Counted from the first letter of the stretch, positions 33,280 through 42,758 are shown. The stretch: DNA of 64,000 bases from Flavobacterium profundi (GCF_006491645.1 NZ_VDCZ01000002.1:124001-188000), one strand, 5' to 3'. The notes: generated by a model from the letters alone, not told the origin. Numbers and translations: made by a program.

Positions 33280-34251
33280 ATGAAGTATTTAAAAATCGTA
33301 GCCATAGTCTTAGCATTTGCAAGTTGCTATGCACAAGACAAACAAGTTTTACTTAAAAAAGAAGCCTTTACTGATTTTTCAAAATTGCCTGTTTATTCTA
33401 GATTAACCGAAAAAGACAATGGAAAAACAGTTTGGAAAAAGAAGTATCAATATCTAGATAGTATTACTATCTACAACATCCAATACCTAAGTGATGGGTT
33501 AAAGGTTAATGGGTTATTGATTACTCCAAAAACAACATCAAAAGTACCTTGTATCATTTTTAATAGAGGTGGAAATCAAGATTTTGGTGCCTTAAATATG
33601 ATGGCAGCTTTGCATTTAGGGAAGCTAGCCAATGAAGGATATGCCGTTATTGCGAGTCAGTATCGAGGGAATGCTGGAGGAGAAGGAAGAGAAGAATTTG
33701 GAGGTAGAGATGTAAACGATGTGCTACAATTAATTCCCGTTTTAGCAGAAGAAAAAGTTGCCGATACTTCTAAAATAGGAATGTATGGTTGGAGTAGAGG
33801 CGGTATGATGACATATAGAGCATTAACCAAAACCAATACAATTAAAGCAGCTGTTGTAGGAGGTGCTTTAGCAGATATGGAAGAGGCTATTAAAGATAGA
33901 CCCGAAATGGAAAGCCAATTACTTGCTGAATTAGTTCCAAATTATAAAGGAAATGAAGCCGAAGAAATAAAAAAGCGTTCGGCTATACAATGGGTTGATC
34001 AATTTCCAAGAAAAGTGCCTATTTTATTACTTCATGGAAATTCGGATTGGCGTGTAAAACCGGAACAAAGCTTACGAATGGCCTTAGCTTTTACTGAATA
34101 TCGTATTCCTTATCGTCTTATTATCTTTGAAGGAGCTGATCATGGAATTAATGAGTTTAGAGAAGAAGTGAACGAGGCTGTTTTAAATTGGTTTGATAAA
34201 TATTTAAAAGGGAATGCCAATTTACCCAATATGGAATATCATGGAGATTAA
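33280..34251 (+). CDS. Secreted alpha/beta hydrolase, S9-like prolyl peptidase family
   Basis: The start is set at the ATG at 33280, which opens a signal peptide (MKYLKIVAIVLAFASCYAQ); ATGs upstream would bury it. The 323-aa protein has an alpha/beta hydrolase fold with nucleophile Ser in MYGWSRGGMMTYRAL, Asp in LHGNSDWRVKPEQS and His in FEGADHGINEF. The Gly-Trp-Ser-x-Gly-Gly motif is that of S9 dipeptidyl/oligopeptidase-like enzymes, here without the beta-propeller. Substrate unknown. It shares a bidirectional terminator with the convergent TPR protein gene. Confidence 0.82.
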   Translation: MKYLKIVAIVLAFASCYAQDKQVLLKKEAFTDFSKLPVYSRLTEKDNGKTVWKKKYQYLDSITIYNIQYLSDGLKVNGLLITPKTTSKVPCIIFNRGGNQDFGALNMMAALHLGKLANEGYAVIASQYRGNAGGEGREEFGGRDVNDVLQLIPVLAEEKVADTSKIGMYGWSRGGMMTYRALTKTNTIKAAVVGGALADMEEAIKDRPEMESQLLAELVPNYKGNEAEEIKKRSAIQWVDQFPRKVPILLLHGNSDWRVKPEQSLRMALAFTEYRIPYRLIIFEGADHGINEFREEVNEAVLNWFDKYLKGNANLPNMEYHGD

Positions 34252-34254
34252 CAT

Positions 34255-34285
34255 AAAAAGGCTTTGATTCACTCAAAGCCTTTTT
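34255..34285. terminator. Bidirectional terminator
   Basis: AAAAAGGCTTTGA and TCAAAGCCTTTTT are exact complements around a 5-base loop. They lie between convergent genes ending at 34251 (plus) and 34288 (minus). Confidence 0.88.
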
Positions 34286-34287
34286 AT

Positions 34288-35088
34288 TTAGAAGTCTAAT
34301 TCAGTTGCTTCTTTATATTTATAATGATTCGGATTTTCTAAAATTTTGGTTTTCATTTCTAAAGCCTTCTCTTTTTGATTGGTTTTTAAATACAGTAGTA
34401 ATTGGTACCAATACCCTTTAGAATATTCCTCAGAAGTTGTTAAAGAAGCTAGTTTTTGAAAGGTTGCAATAGCTGCTTCATTTTCATTTAATTGGTCATA
34501 AGAAGCTCCTAAATAGAGTAGTGCAAAAGGGTACCATTTGTCTTCAGGTTCAATAATTGACAATGTAGCAACTGCATTTTTATATTCTTTGTTCTTAAAA
34601 AAGACTTCTCCTTTCTCAAATAGTTCTTCGGGGTCACCTTTTACTGTAAAAGAGGGCAGTTCTTCCCAATTTACATAATTCTGGTAATAATCGGGTAATG
34701 CTTTGGGTGTATTAAAAATAAAAAACAAACTGATTAACACAACAATAGAAGCTGCAGCAGAATAGAACCAGTTTACAGTTTTCTTTCTTTTGAAACGAAC
34801 TGTTGTATGGGGTTGCTGATTTTTACCAATTGCTCTTATTTTTTGAGATAATTTAGCATTATCTTCCTCGTTTAATATTTCGTTCATTTGAACTAATTCC
34901 TGCTGATAAGAAGTATTCGTCAAAGAAATTTTTTCTTGTTCGTGTATCGCTAAAAGCTGTTGATGTATCAAAACTTCTTCTTGAAGGTCTTCTTCAATAG
35001 CTATTCTTTTTTCAAAAGCTTCTTTTTCTGTATCACTTAAGTTACCTCTAAGGTATTGATCTATTAAATCTAGTGTATCTATGTCCAT
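34288..35088 (-). CDS. Anti-sigma-like membrane protein with TPR domain
   Basis: The 266-aa protein has an acidic N-terminal helical region (DTLDLIDQYLRGNLSDTEKE then AFEKRIAIEEDLQEEVLIHQ) like the sigma-binding part of Bacteroidota anti-sigma factors. A transmembrane helix follows at about 106-126 and TPR-like repeats from about 150 (FEKGEVFFKNKEYKNAVATL, LYLGASYDQLNENEAAIATF) in the periplasm. The gene starts 1 base after the ECF sigma gene. It probably holds the sigma factor at the membrane and senses an envelope signal through the TPRs; this role is inferred. Confidence 0.7.
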   Translation of the reverse strand: MDIDTLDLIDQYLRGNLSDTEKEAFEKRIAIEEDLQEEVLIHQQLLAIHEQEKISLTNTSYQQELVQMNEILNEEDNAKLSQKIRAIGKNQQPHTTVRFKRKKTVNWFYSAAASIVVLISLFFIFNTPKALPDYYQNYVNWEELPSFTVKGDPEELFEKGEVFFKNKEYKNAVATLSIIEPEDKWYPFALLYLGASYDQLNENEAAIATFQKLASLTTSEEYSKGYWYQLLLYLKTNQKEKALEMKTKILENPNHYKYKEATELDF

Positions 35089-35089
35089 A

Positions 35090-35647
35090 TTAAGCTCCCC
35101 ATTTGATTATTTTTTGAAACTCTTTATCATTTTTTATCAATTCTATTAATTTAGAACGACATTTAAAAACCCTTTGCCTCACTGTATTCACCGTTGCATA
35201 AGCATTTGCTAAGGTTATTTCTTCATAACTTAAACCATTGAAATAACTGCTTAAGATGTCTTTACAATTTTCGGATAAAAGACTAAATTTAGCAATGTAA
35301 AATTCAAAACATTGTTGTTCTAAAATAAAAGCACTTAAATTCGTTTCTTTTTCTTCTAGTGTCAAAACATCTGTTTGTATTACCTTGTTTTTTAAGTTTT
35401 TTTTCCAAATATTTTTGCAAATCACAAAAAGGTATGCTTCAAAGGAAAGTATCACACTTCTTTTTTCTTTTTGAGTTATAATAATATACATCAAGGCATC
35501 GTGAAAAACATCTAATGCATCATCTTCATTACCTTTATTATATAAAATAAATGCCAGAACCTTTGGATATATTTTTTTATAAATCTCTTGTATAATTTGG
35601 TCTTCACCTTGAATGAGTGCTTGAATATAGCGTTCAGTGTTTTCCAT
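35090..35647 (-). CDS. ECF RNA polymerase sigma factor
   Basis: The 185-aa protein has a region 2 (IYKKIYPKVLAFILYNKGNE, DALDVFHDALMYII) and a region 4 HTH (SENCKDILSSYFNGLSYEEI then NAYATVNTVRQRVFKCRSKL). Regions 2 and 4 without region 1 or 3 define ECF sigma factors. It is divergent from the subtilisin-like protease gene across a 244-base intergenic region and directly precedes the anti-sigma-like TPR gene. The protease/CHAT genes are the natural candidate targets. Confidence 0.85.
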   Translation of the reverse strand: MENTERYIQALIQGEDQIIQEIYKKIYPKVLAFILYNKGNEDDALDVFHDALMYIIITQKEKRSVILSFEAYLFVICKNIWKKNLKNKVIQTDVLTLEEKETNLSAFILEQQCFEFYIAKFSLLSENCKDILSSYFNGLSYEEITLANAYATVNTVRQRVFKCRSKLIELIKNDKEFQKIIKWGA

Positions 35648-35891
35648 TTATGATTAGTCTAAAACGAGTTATCTTTTGTAAGTTTCATTTGAAATGAATT
35701 ATAATTTTAAGGATTTGGCACTTTAAAATAGATATTCAATTATGGGAGTAAAAATACATATTTTTTTACATTGTAGTTTCTGTTTGTAAATTAGCTACTT
35801 ATACTATTTTATAATTGATTATTTTTATTTTATAAAATTGGGTAATAAAAAATAAGAATGCATACTATATAAAAAATTAAAAAAATAAACC

Positions 35892-37205
35892 ATGAAAAAA
35901 TTTAAAATGACCAGTTATTTTGGTCTACTGCTCTTTGTTTTATTTTCTTGTACCAATGAAGATACTTATGATGAAAATTTTTCTAACGAAAATGAAAAGA
36001 GTAATGAGACAACTATTGCCAATAGACTAATGTCAAGAACTGCTTTACCAAGATATTCTAATGACAGACTTATTGTAAGGTTTGCACCAGGCGTTGCAGA
36101 TAGCATCAAAGCCGATTTAAGAGACATTCACGGTGTAACGAACTTTAAGCTCTGCGAACACTGTACTGATGACACGATTGAACTTTGGATGTTTGGGAAT
36201 GGTATTAATATTGAACCTAAAAAATCGGCAATTGAACAAGGAAGTGGTGGTGGAGTTGAAGCCATAGTGGATGTGGATTATGAATTTACCTTTGGTATCG
36301 ATTTAAATAATCCTGATTTAGGCACTGCTAATGATTATAATTATCATTCGTATATTAAATCCTCAAATGATGGTGTTACCATTGCTGTTTTAGATACAGG
36401 TATTGCTCCCACAATTGGTGGTGATGATAATGCGGTTTTTACAGCACCTTTCCTTTATAATGCTGATGGTGATGGAAATCCTTCGATTCTTTCTGGTTGG
36501 GATTTTGTCAATCATGATCACAACACTTTTGATGATAATAATGGTCGTCATGGAACTGTAGTTTCTTCTATCATTACAAGTATTTTAAATGATAGTCCTT
36601 CTGCAATTCCACATCAAATTATGCCTTTAAAAGTATGTGATCAATATGGGAAAGCCAGTTATTTTGATTTTTTATGTGCTACTAATTTTGGCCTTGAACA
36701 TGCCGATATTTTACAAATGAGTTTAGGTTGGTATGATGATGGATTTGGCGATTTTTTAAACACCATAATTTCTTCCTTAATCAATGAACATCCAGAAGTA
36801 ATAATTGTTACTTCAGCTGGAAACCAGCAAAATAATAATGATCTGTTGGCACATTATCCTTCGGGTTATACGCATGAAAATATTATTGCAGTTGCTGCAG
36901 CAAATAAGTATGCCAATGAAGCGTTTACTTTTGGAAATTCTAATATTGCTAATTTTTCTAATTATGGTTTAGAAAGTGTAGATGTATTTTCGAGAGGAGA
37001 AAATATTCCTTTTCTCGGTTATGACATGAGTGGAACCTCTTTTGCAGCACCCGTTGTAGCAGGAGTAATAGCGAGATATAAATACGAACATCCAGGGTTT
37101 AGTACAGGCGAATTACTATTTCAAGTAATTAATTCAGGTAGTGTTTGTCCAACCAGTTTTGATACGGCTAAGAAAGTAAAATATAATAAAGTTATTTTAC
37201 CGTAA
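35892..37205 (+). CDS. Subtilisin-like serine protease (S8), lipoprotein
   Basis: The 437-aa protein has a lipobox (LLLFVLFSC, Cys20) and a serine/acid-rich linker. An inhibitor-I9-like segment (YSNDRLIVRFAPGVADSIKA) precedes an S8 catalytic domain with an intact triad: Asp in IAVLDTGIAPT, His in NGRHGTVVSSI and Ser in SGTSFAAPVVAGV; the oxyanion Asn is in TSAGNQQNN. The prodomain suggests autoprocessing. It should be anchored outside the cytoplasm. It is divergent from the ECF sigma gene and 72 bases before the CHAT protease gene, with a hairpin between them. Confidence 0.88.
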   Translation: MKKFKMTSYFGLLLFVLFSCTNEDTYDENFSNENEKSNETTIANRLMSRTALPRYSNDRLIVRFAPGVADSIKADLRDIHGVTNFKLCEHCTDDTIELWMFGNGINIEPKKSAIEQGSGGGVEAIVDVDYEFTFGIDLNNPDLGTANDYNYHSYIKSSNDGVTIAVLDTGIAPTIGGDDNAVFTAPFLYNADGDGNPSILSGWDFVNHDHNTFDDNNGRHGTVVSSIITSILNDSPSAIPHQIMPLKVCDQYGKASYFDFLCATNFGLEHADILQMSLGWYDDGFGDFLNTIISSLINEHPEVIIVTSAGNQQNNNDLLAHYPSGYTHENIIAVAAANKYANEAFTFGNSNIANFSNYGLESVDVFSRGENIPFLGYDMSGTSFAAPVVAGVIARYKYEHPGFSTGELLFQVINSGSVCPTSFDTAKKVKYNKVILP

Positions 37206-37220
37206 GTTCAAATCCTTTAG

Positions 37221-37270
37221 AAAACAAGCAAAAATATACATGAGAATCGTAATTTTTGCTTGTTTTTTTA
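37221..37270 (+). terminator. Hairpin between the S8 and CHAT genes (terminator or attenuator)
   Basis: AAAACAAGCAAAAAT and ATTTTTGCTTGTTTT are exact complements around a 16-base loop and end in a T-run. The CHAT gene start follows within 10-25 bases, so read-through or a second promoter is needed for its expression. Confidence 0.75.
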
Positions 37271-37277
37271 TATTTTC

Positions 37278-40052
37278 ATGGCAAAAAATGTCATGTCTCT
37301 TTTTGCAAAATGTTTTTGTTGTATTCTATTATTTACGGTTTCAACTGTTTTTTCTCAAAAGCATTTAGCGCTTCAAATAGAAACCATTCTACAACCTGAC
37401 AAAAGTGGAAAAGAAACGAATAATGCATTCGTTTTAGAACAACTTTTAGTAGTATTATCGCATCAACAAAAAAGCAGTATCACAGCTGAAATGGGCCAAC
37501 TTTATGCTGAAATTGGTAAATACTACTATAAAACAGCGGCTAATAACGAAGCTATTTTATATCTTAAAAAAGCGATTGAAATCCAAAAAAAATACAAAAA
37601 GAATTCGTTAGAAATTTTAAACAAAACTAGAAATAATTTGGCATGGATTTATTCTTACGAAGGTTTTGAAAAAAAACGTTATGATGTTCTTCAAGAAATT
37701 CTTTCCGATAATGGGAATGATAAATATACCTTTAATGCAGGAATTGACAGTGCTGTTATTGAAGCGAATACGGGTGACTTTTACTCAGGTTTGAGCAGAC
37801 TCAACTTGTTATTAACAAAATTTAATCGTGTCGATATTGATAAAGAATTGCAATTGCGAATGGTAATTGTAGGTATTTATGGAAAAATGTATGAAACTAC
37901 TTTTCTTTCAAAAAAGACTTCCGATTTAGAGATTATTAAAAAACATCAGAAAGAAATTGAAAAAGAATTTGAAAATAGCAATTTACCTGATACATTTTTA
38001 TATGCCGCTTACAATAATATAGCTAATGTGTATGAAGCTTTTGATAAGGATAAGGAAGCACTAGAATTGTATCAAAAAGTAGCTCTTTTTTATGCAAAAG
38101 AAGAAGCACTATCAGAACAAGTAAGTGCTTTAAATAATATGGGTTTTTTGTATGCCAAACAAGGAAAACATAAAGAAGCCACTGCTTGTTATAAAAAAGT
38201 ATTGTCCCAATCTGTAGATAACGTACAAAAGGCTACTGCTTATGATAATATGGGATATTTTCTACAAAACAGCAGTGCGGTTGAAAAATTAAACTATTTT
38301 CAAAAAGCAATACAAGTACTATTGGATAAAACTACTTCTGATTTTCAAATACCAACCTTACAAACGATTAGAGATTCTAACCATGAACAAGAAGCATTAA
38401 TTTTTTTAGTGGATTTAGCCTATCATTATGTAGCAACATATAAAGAAAGTAAAAGAATGGAGTACTTACATTTGGCAAAAGCAACGCTATTTCGGATTGA
38501 TGAATTGGTTTCTCTTTTGCGATATGAAAGTAATTCGGAACAATCGAAACTATTTTGGATTGAAAAAGGAGTCAATACTTATTTGTTAGCGGTTGAAGTT
38601 TGTTATTTATTAAACCAACCCGATGATGCCTTTTATTTTATGGAGAAAAACAAGGCAGTTTTACTTCAAGAAAATATTAAAAATTTACAAGCAAAATTAG
38701 CTTTTGAAATTCCAAATGAACTATTGGAACAAGAATACAAATTGCATTACGAATGGATGGTTTTAGACAAACTATTTCAGCAAAACACAACTGATATTTC
38801 GATTCAAAAACGATTGATTTCAAAAGCAAATGAATTCAAATTGTTTATGGATAAAATGCAACATAATTATCCAAAATATGTGCAACTGAAAAAAGAAACA
38901 GAAACCATTTCTTTTGAAAAAATAAAAAAACTAAGCCAATCTACTAATACCTCTTTTATAACATATATTTTAAATGATAATGAAGGCTATGGTATTTTTT
39001 ATTCCGAACAAGAAAGTCATTTTTTTAAAATAAATGAGGTGCCTCTTTTGCAAAAAAGAATACAATCTTTGAAACATTACCAAAAACAACCTATTCTATC
39101 TCCTGACACAATTAGGGATTATCAAAAAGTTGCATTTGATGTTTTTCTCACTTTATTTCCTTTTAAAGATGCTCTTGAAAAACTTAGTAATAAATCACTT
39201 ATTATAGTTCCAGATGATAACTTGTTGAATTTTCCTTTTGAAGCATTAGCTGTAAATGCTAAAGATAAATTATCGGAAAGTTATTTACTTCAAAAAACGG
39301 CTATTTCTTACTTACAATCCTTTTCGGTATTTGAAAAAATAAAAAATAAAAAAAATAACCCTGCAAATAAGTTATTATTTATGGCTCCATCTCAATTTTC
39401 GGATGAGAGTTTAGCGCCTCTACAAATTTCAAACGAAATGACGGGCAACTTAAAAGGGTATAAATCAACAACCATTTATACTGAAAATGAAGCTTCTAAA
39501 AATAACTTTTTTAATACTAGTGGTACTTTTGAAATAATTCACTTAAGTACACATGCAGGAGTGGATTCTATCTCTCATACTCCTTGGATTTCTTTTCAAA
39601 ATGAAAAAGTAACTTTATATGAATTATACGGAATTGAAAACCAAGCAGAATTAGTGCTGTTAGATGCATGTAAAACCAATGATGGACTTTTGGCTTCGGG
39701 TGAAGGTATCATTAATTTGTCAAGGGCTTTTTTTAATAATGGCTCCCAAAGTGTTGTAGCTTCTTTGTGGAATGTAAATGAAAAAGCGGGTAACGAAATT
39801 ATAGAAAACTTCTATAAACAATTAGAATTGGGACAATCAAAATCAAAAGCGTTGCAATTTGCTAAAATAAAGTATTTAAAGAAACATCAATCCTATGAAA
39901 CTTTACCCTATTATTGGGCTTCTTTCACACTTACAGGAAGTACTAAATCAATACATTTGGATACAACCAATTCCATTATCTATATTTTTAGTATACTAAC
40001 TATTTTACTTATTGGACTCTTACTTTGGCTAAAAAATAAAAAACTAAAATAG
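37278..40052 (+). CDS. Membrane-anchored TPR-CHAT protease
   Basis: The start is set at the ATG at 37278 (a further in-frame ATG at 37293 is also possible; the earlier one at 37260 lies in the terminator). A signal peptide ends at about TVFSQ. Then come TPR repeats (e.g. AEIGKYYYKTAANNEAILYL, NNMGFLYAKQGKHKEATACY) and a C-terminal CHAT domain with intact dyad: His in LSTHAGVDS (codon 39552) and Cys in LLDACKTNDG (codon 39669). A single C-terminal transmembrane helix (IIYIFSILTILLIGLLLWLK) ends the protein. CHAT domains are caspase-like cysteine proteases. The topology places this one in the periplasm, tethered to the inner membrane. About 924 aa. Confidence 0.85.
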   Translation: MAKNVMSLFAKCFCCILLFTVSTVFSQKHLALQIETILQPDKSGKETNNAFVLEQLLVVLSHQQKSSITAEMGQLYAEIGKYYYKTAANNEAILYLKKAIEIQKKYKKNSLEILNKTRNNLAWIYSYEGFEKKRYDVLQEILSDNGNDKYTFNAGIDSAVIEANTGDFYSGLSRLNLLLTKFNRVDIDKELQLRMVIVGIYGKMYETTFLSKKTSDLEIIKKHQKEIEKEFENSNLPDTFLYAAYNNIANVYEAFDKDKEALELYQKVALFYAKEEALSEQVSALNNMGFLYAKQGKHKEATACYKKVLSQSVDNVQKATAYDNMGYFLQNSSAVEKLNYFQKAIQVLLDKTTSDFQIPTLQTIRDSNHEQEALIFLVDLAYHYVATYKESKRMEYLHLAKATLFRIDELVSLLRYESNSEQSKLFWIEKGVNTYLLAVEVCYLLNQPDDAFYFMEKNKAVLLQENIKNLQAKLAFEIPNELLEQEYKLHYEWMVLDKLFQQNTTDISIQKRLISKANEFKLFMDKMQHNYPKYVQLKKETETISFEKIKKLSQSTNTSFITYILNDNEGYGIFYSEQESHFFKINEVPLLQKRIQSLKHYQKQPILSPDTIRDYQKVAFDVFLTLFPFKDALEKLSNKSLIIVPDDNLLNFPFEALAVNAKDKLSESYLLQKTAISYLQSFSVFEKIKNKKNNPANKLLFMAPSQFSDESLAPLQISNEMTGNLKGYKSTTIYTENEASKNNFFNTSGTFEIIHLSTHAGVDSISHTPWISFQNEKVTLYELYGIENQAELVLLDACKTNDGLLASGEGIINLSRAFFNNGSQSVVASLWNVNEKAGNEIIENFYKQLELGQSKSKALQFAKIKYLKKHQSYETLPYYWASFTLTGSTKSIHLDTTNSIIYIFSILTILLIGLLLWLKNKKLK

Positions 40053-40072
40053 TCTATCCCTTCCCATTTTAT

Positions 40073-40100
40073 ACCAGCTTTTAAAGGGCTGGTTTTTTTT
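40073..40100 (+). terminator. Terminator after the CHAT gene
   Basis: ACCAGC pairs with GCTGGT around a 9-base loop and is followed by a run of T. Confidence 0.8.
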
Positions 40101-40215
40101 TACTTTTTTTGGGTAATGAATTTTTAAAGCAAACACTTATGGTTAGATCGATCAAAAAGGTGTAACCCGAAAAACCTGAAAAAATAGAGTAGGGACAAAC
40201 TTATAAAAATTCAAA

Positions 40216-42126
40216 ATGGAATCTAGAAAAAAACTAAAATTATTAGTGCTACTGTGTAGTCTTTTTTTAATCAATATGAATGTGTTTTCTCAAAACAGAG
40301 AGGAAAGCGAATCAATTGAAATTTCAAAAGAAATGTTTGATAGAGTAAAACTTTGGCAAGAAGCAGGAAGAAACCAAAGAGTTCCTTTAGATCAATATTT
40401 ACAAAATTATTACGAAACAAATGATACCGTATCATTAATTGTAAATAAACTACGAGAAAGTAGTAGATCCAAAAAAACTGCTTGTGGATGTATTACTTTA
40501 AATGTAAATAGTTCATATGAAATGGCTCCCGCTTCTGGTGGAGTTTATTACCCTTATGAAGATCAAGGAGGATTGACTACTTGGGCAAGAACGAATATAA
40601 ATGGAGCGTCCTCAGTGCAAAGATTGTATCTTAATTCGATGGATGGTAATACCGACTATGAATATTCGAATATTATTAACAATCAAACGGGTTCAACTAC
40701 CGCTCATGCTAGAATGTCTTTTAACTATCTGTGTACTAATGGTAGTCTTTTACCTGAAGATTGTGGTTGTGATAAGACCATATATATAAAATCGGGTTAT
40801 TATGGTTATGGATCAGTATATACAGAAGTAGGAGGAATCTTAAACAATCGTTTTTCTAGAGGTTCAGTTGATGATGCGTCTGTTTTAGTTAAAATAGATC
40901 AATATCAATCTACCACAGATTTAGCAGTTTTAAAAGCGGGTTCGATGCTGGTTTCAAGATGGCAACATGAACAATGGAATCCACAAGCATGGTCCAATTA
41001 TCTTAATTTAGCAGCAAGTGTTACAGGTGTAGTGGTGTCGGTTGTTGGAGGAGCTCCATTACCTCCTTTAGGAAATATAGCAGATCAAATAGCAGCTGCT
41101 GCAAACACACCAACCATAATTCAATTGGGTTCAAATGATACTAATGGAACAGCTGAAGGTAATTTTGCAGTAAATTACGATGGTGGAATAACTTTAAGTC
41201 CCAATCATATTGTAACTGTACAAATGGTTTCTAGTACCAGAGTTTTTGCAAAAGGAAACAAAAAATATCGTTCTCATGTAAATCGTACGAGTGATTTCTA
41301 TATTTCAGCGGTATTACCATTTAATGATTCAAATCCAGAGTGTTGTATGGAAAAATATGCAAAATGGGTTAGTGCCTCTTCTGGAGGATATGGTGTGCAA
41401 GCCTATGGAAATACGGGTCTAAGAAATGGAATTTCAAGTCATGTTACGCTTTGGTCACCTTGGAATAATTTATTTGATAGTAATGGTGATGGAAATATTG
41501 ACATCAACACTTCTATAGGGTATGGTAACAATTCAAAAGAGTGCATTGTTTGCGGTCTTGATCCTATTACTGGAATGTCAGTGAGAGCAAACGGATTAAA
41601 TATAAATAGTAATACTAGACCTGCTATTTTTACTTGGAATGGTCAAATGAATGTATCTAATTATGTTCTTTACATTTATAATGCGTCGGGTGTATTAATT
41701 CATACTATTACAACTAGTTCACCACCAGTTACAGTTAATTTAGCTCCTGGTAATTATAGTTTTAAAGTAAAGGCAAATTGTGAAAATGGAAGTTCAACTA
41801 CATCAGGTTTAACTAACTTTGAAGTTAAAGAATTATATGCAGAACAAGATCCTCGAGATTTGTCTTTTGGTAAAACAGGAGTTTCTAATCAACTAATTTT
41901 ATATCCAAATCCAACCAAAGAAAACACTATAATTCAAGTTGATAAATCTGAAAAAATACTTTCTTACACCATATATGACAACACTGGAATGGTTGTTAAA
42001 ACGGAAAAGTTTACAGGTGAGTTTAATGAGAAGTCCATTCAGTTAAGCGATGTAAGAAAAGGCTTTTATTTAATTACTGTTGAAACTAATAAACAAGTTT
42101 ACAAAGAGAAATTAATTAAAGAATAA
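40216..42126 (+). CDS. T9SS-exported protein of unknown function
   Basis: The 636-aa protein has a signal peptide (LLVLLCSLFLINMNVFSQ) and an acidic helix. A large beta-rich region from about 90 includes paired cysteines in TACGCITLNVN and CGCDKTIYIK. A fibronectin-III-like or PKD-like domain sits at about 455-535 (TFTWNGQMNVSNYVLYIYNA, LAPGNYSFKVKANCENG). The T9SS type A sorting domain at about 555-636 (LILYPNPTKENTIIQV, YDNTGMVVKTEKF, LSDVRKGFYLITVETNKQVY) closes it. It should be secreted or attached to the cell surface. It may be a partner or substrate of the upstream protease pair; that is inferred from position only. Confidence 0.8.
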   Translation: MESRKKLKLLVLLCSLFLINMNVFSQNREESESIEISKEMFDRVKLWQEAGRNQRVPLDQYLQNYYETNDTVSLIVNKLRESSRSKKTACGCITLNVNSSYEMAPASGGVYYPYEDQGGLTTWARTNINGASSVQRLYLNSMDGNTDYEYSNIINNQTGSTTAHARMSFNYLCTNGSLLPEDCGCDKTIYIKSGYYGYGSVYTEVGGILNNRFSRGSVDDASVLVKIDQYQSTTDLAVLKAGSMLVSRWQHEQWNPQAWSNYLNLAASVTGVVVSVVGGAPLPPLGNIADQIAAAANTPTIIQLGSNDTNGTAEGNFAVNYDGGITLSPNHIVTVQMVSSTRVFAKGNKKYRSHVNRTSDFYISAVLPFNDSNPECCMEKYAKWVSASSGGYGVQAYGNTGLRNGISSHVTLWSPWNNLFDSNGDGNIDINTSIGYGNNSKECIVCGLDPITGMSVRANGLNINSNTRPAIFTWNGQMNVSNYVLYIYNASGVLIHTITTSSPPVTVNLAPGNYSFKVKANCENGSSTTSGLTNFEVKELYAEQDPRDLSFGKTGVSNQLILYPNPTKENTIIQVDKSEKILSYTIYDNTGMVVKTEKFTGEFNEKSIQLSDVRKGFYLITVETNKQVYKEKLIKE

Positions 42127-42145
42127 TATTTTTTTAATTCTCTAC

Positions 42146-42196
42146 AAAGGTTCGATTGTTGTATTGCTATAACAATCGAACCTTTACCTTTTTTCA
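42146..42196 (+). terminator. Terminator after the T9SS protein gene
   Basis: AAAGGTTCGATTGTT pairs exactly with AACAATCGAACCTTT around a 10-base loop and is followed by ACCTTTTTT. Confidence 0.9.
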
Positions 42197-42338
42197 GTTA
42201 TATGAATATTACTTTTTTTATAATATTGATAAAAATAAACTTTTATAAATTCATATTAAATATTTTTTTAGTAAAAAAAATAGGAATTCAATAAAATAAA
42301 TCCTGCTAATTTAATATATTTATGCAAAATTTATATAT

Positions 42339-42758
42339 ATGGATGTTATCACTTGTCCAAAATGTAACGGTTCAACACTTGTCAAAAGTGGCATAATTAA
42401 AGACAGACAGCGCTATTTATGCAAGTCATGCATCTATTATTTCACAGTAAATAAATTAGGTAAAAAGATAGATGATTATTATGTTACAAAGGCTTTACAA
42501 CTCTATTTAGAAGGTTTAAGTTTTAGAGAAATAGAAAGGATTATTGGAGTTTCTCATGTATCTATTAGTAACTGGGTGAAAGAATATAAAATAAAAAAAC
42601 CACCACATCCAAATTATCATCCTAGCTATAAGATATTTAAACATAATGAATTAGTAGAATATTTAAAAACAAAAGACCAATTATCAGGTGCAGGTATGAT
42701 TATAACTGAACTTGGAGACAAATTCATGCTCATAAAATGGGAACGTTTTAAGGATTAA
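42339..42758 (+). CDS. InsA-like zinc-ribbon HTH protein, probable domesticated regulator
   Basis: The 139-aa protein starts with an IS1 InsA-type zinc ribbon (CPKCNGSTLVKSGIIKDRQR and YLCKSC, two CxxC knuckles). A HTH follows (LEGLSFREIERIIGVSHVSI SNWVKEYK region, residues 65-90). IS1 InsA is normally about 91 aa and is followed by InsB. Here there is no InsB, the protein is longer, and its C-terminal 45 residues (TKDQLSGAGMIITELGDKFM) are not from IS1. It lies at the head of the acetate-transport gene run and may regulate it. Confidence 0.7.
   Translation: MDVITCPKCNGSTLVKSGIIKDRQRYLCKSCIYYFTVNKLGKKIDDYYVTKALQLYLEGLSFREIERIIGVSHVSISNWVKEYKIKKPPHPNYHPSYKIFKHNELVEYLKTKDQLSGAGMIITELGDKFMLIKWERFKD

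Noticed and set aside
37278..40052. CRISPR-associated Craspase (TPR-CHAT)
   Set aside because: No type III-E effector or CRISPR array is in the window, and the protein has a signal peptide and a membrane anchor.
42146..42196. tRNA-like GGTTCGATT element
   Set aside because: The motif is one arm of a perfect terminator hairpin; there is no acceptor or anticodon stem.
42339..42758. Intact IS1-like insertion sequence
   Set aside because: No InsB partner, no inverted repeats seen, and a non-IS1 C-terminal extension.
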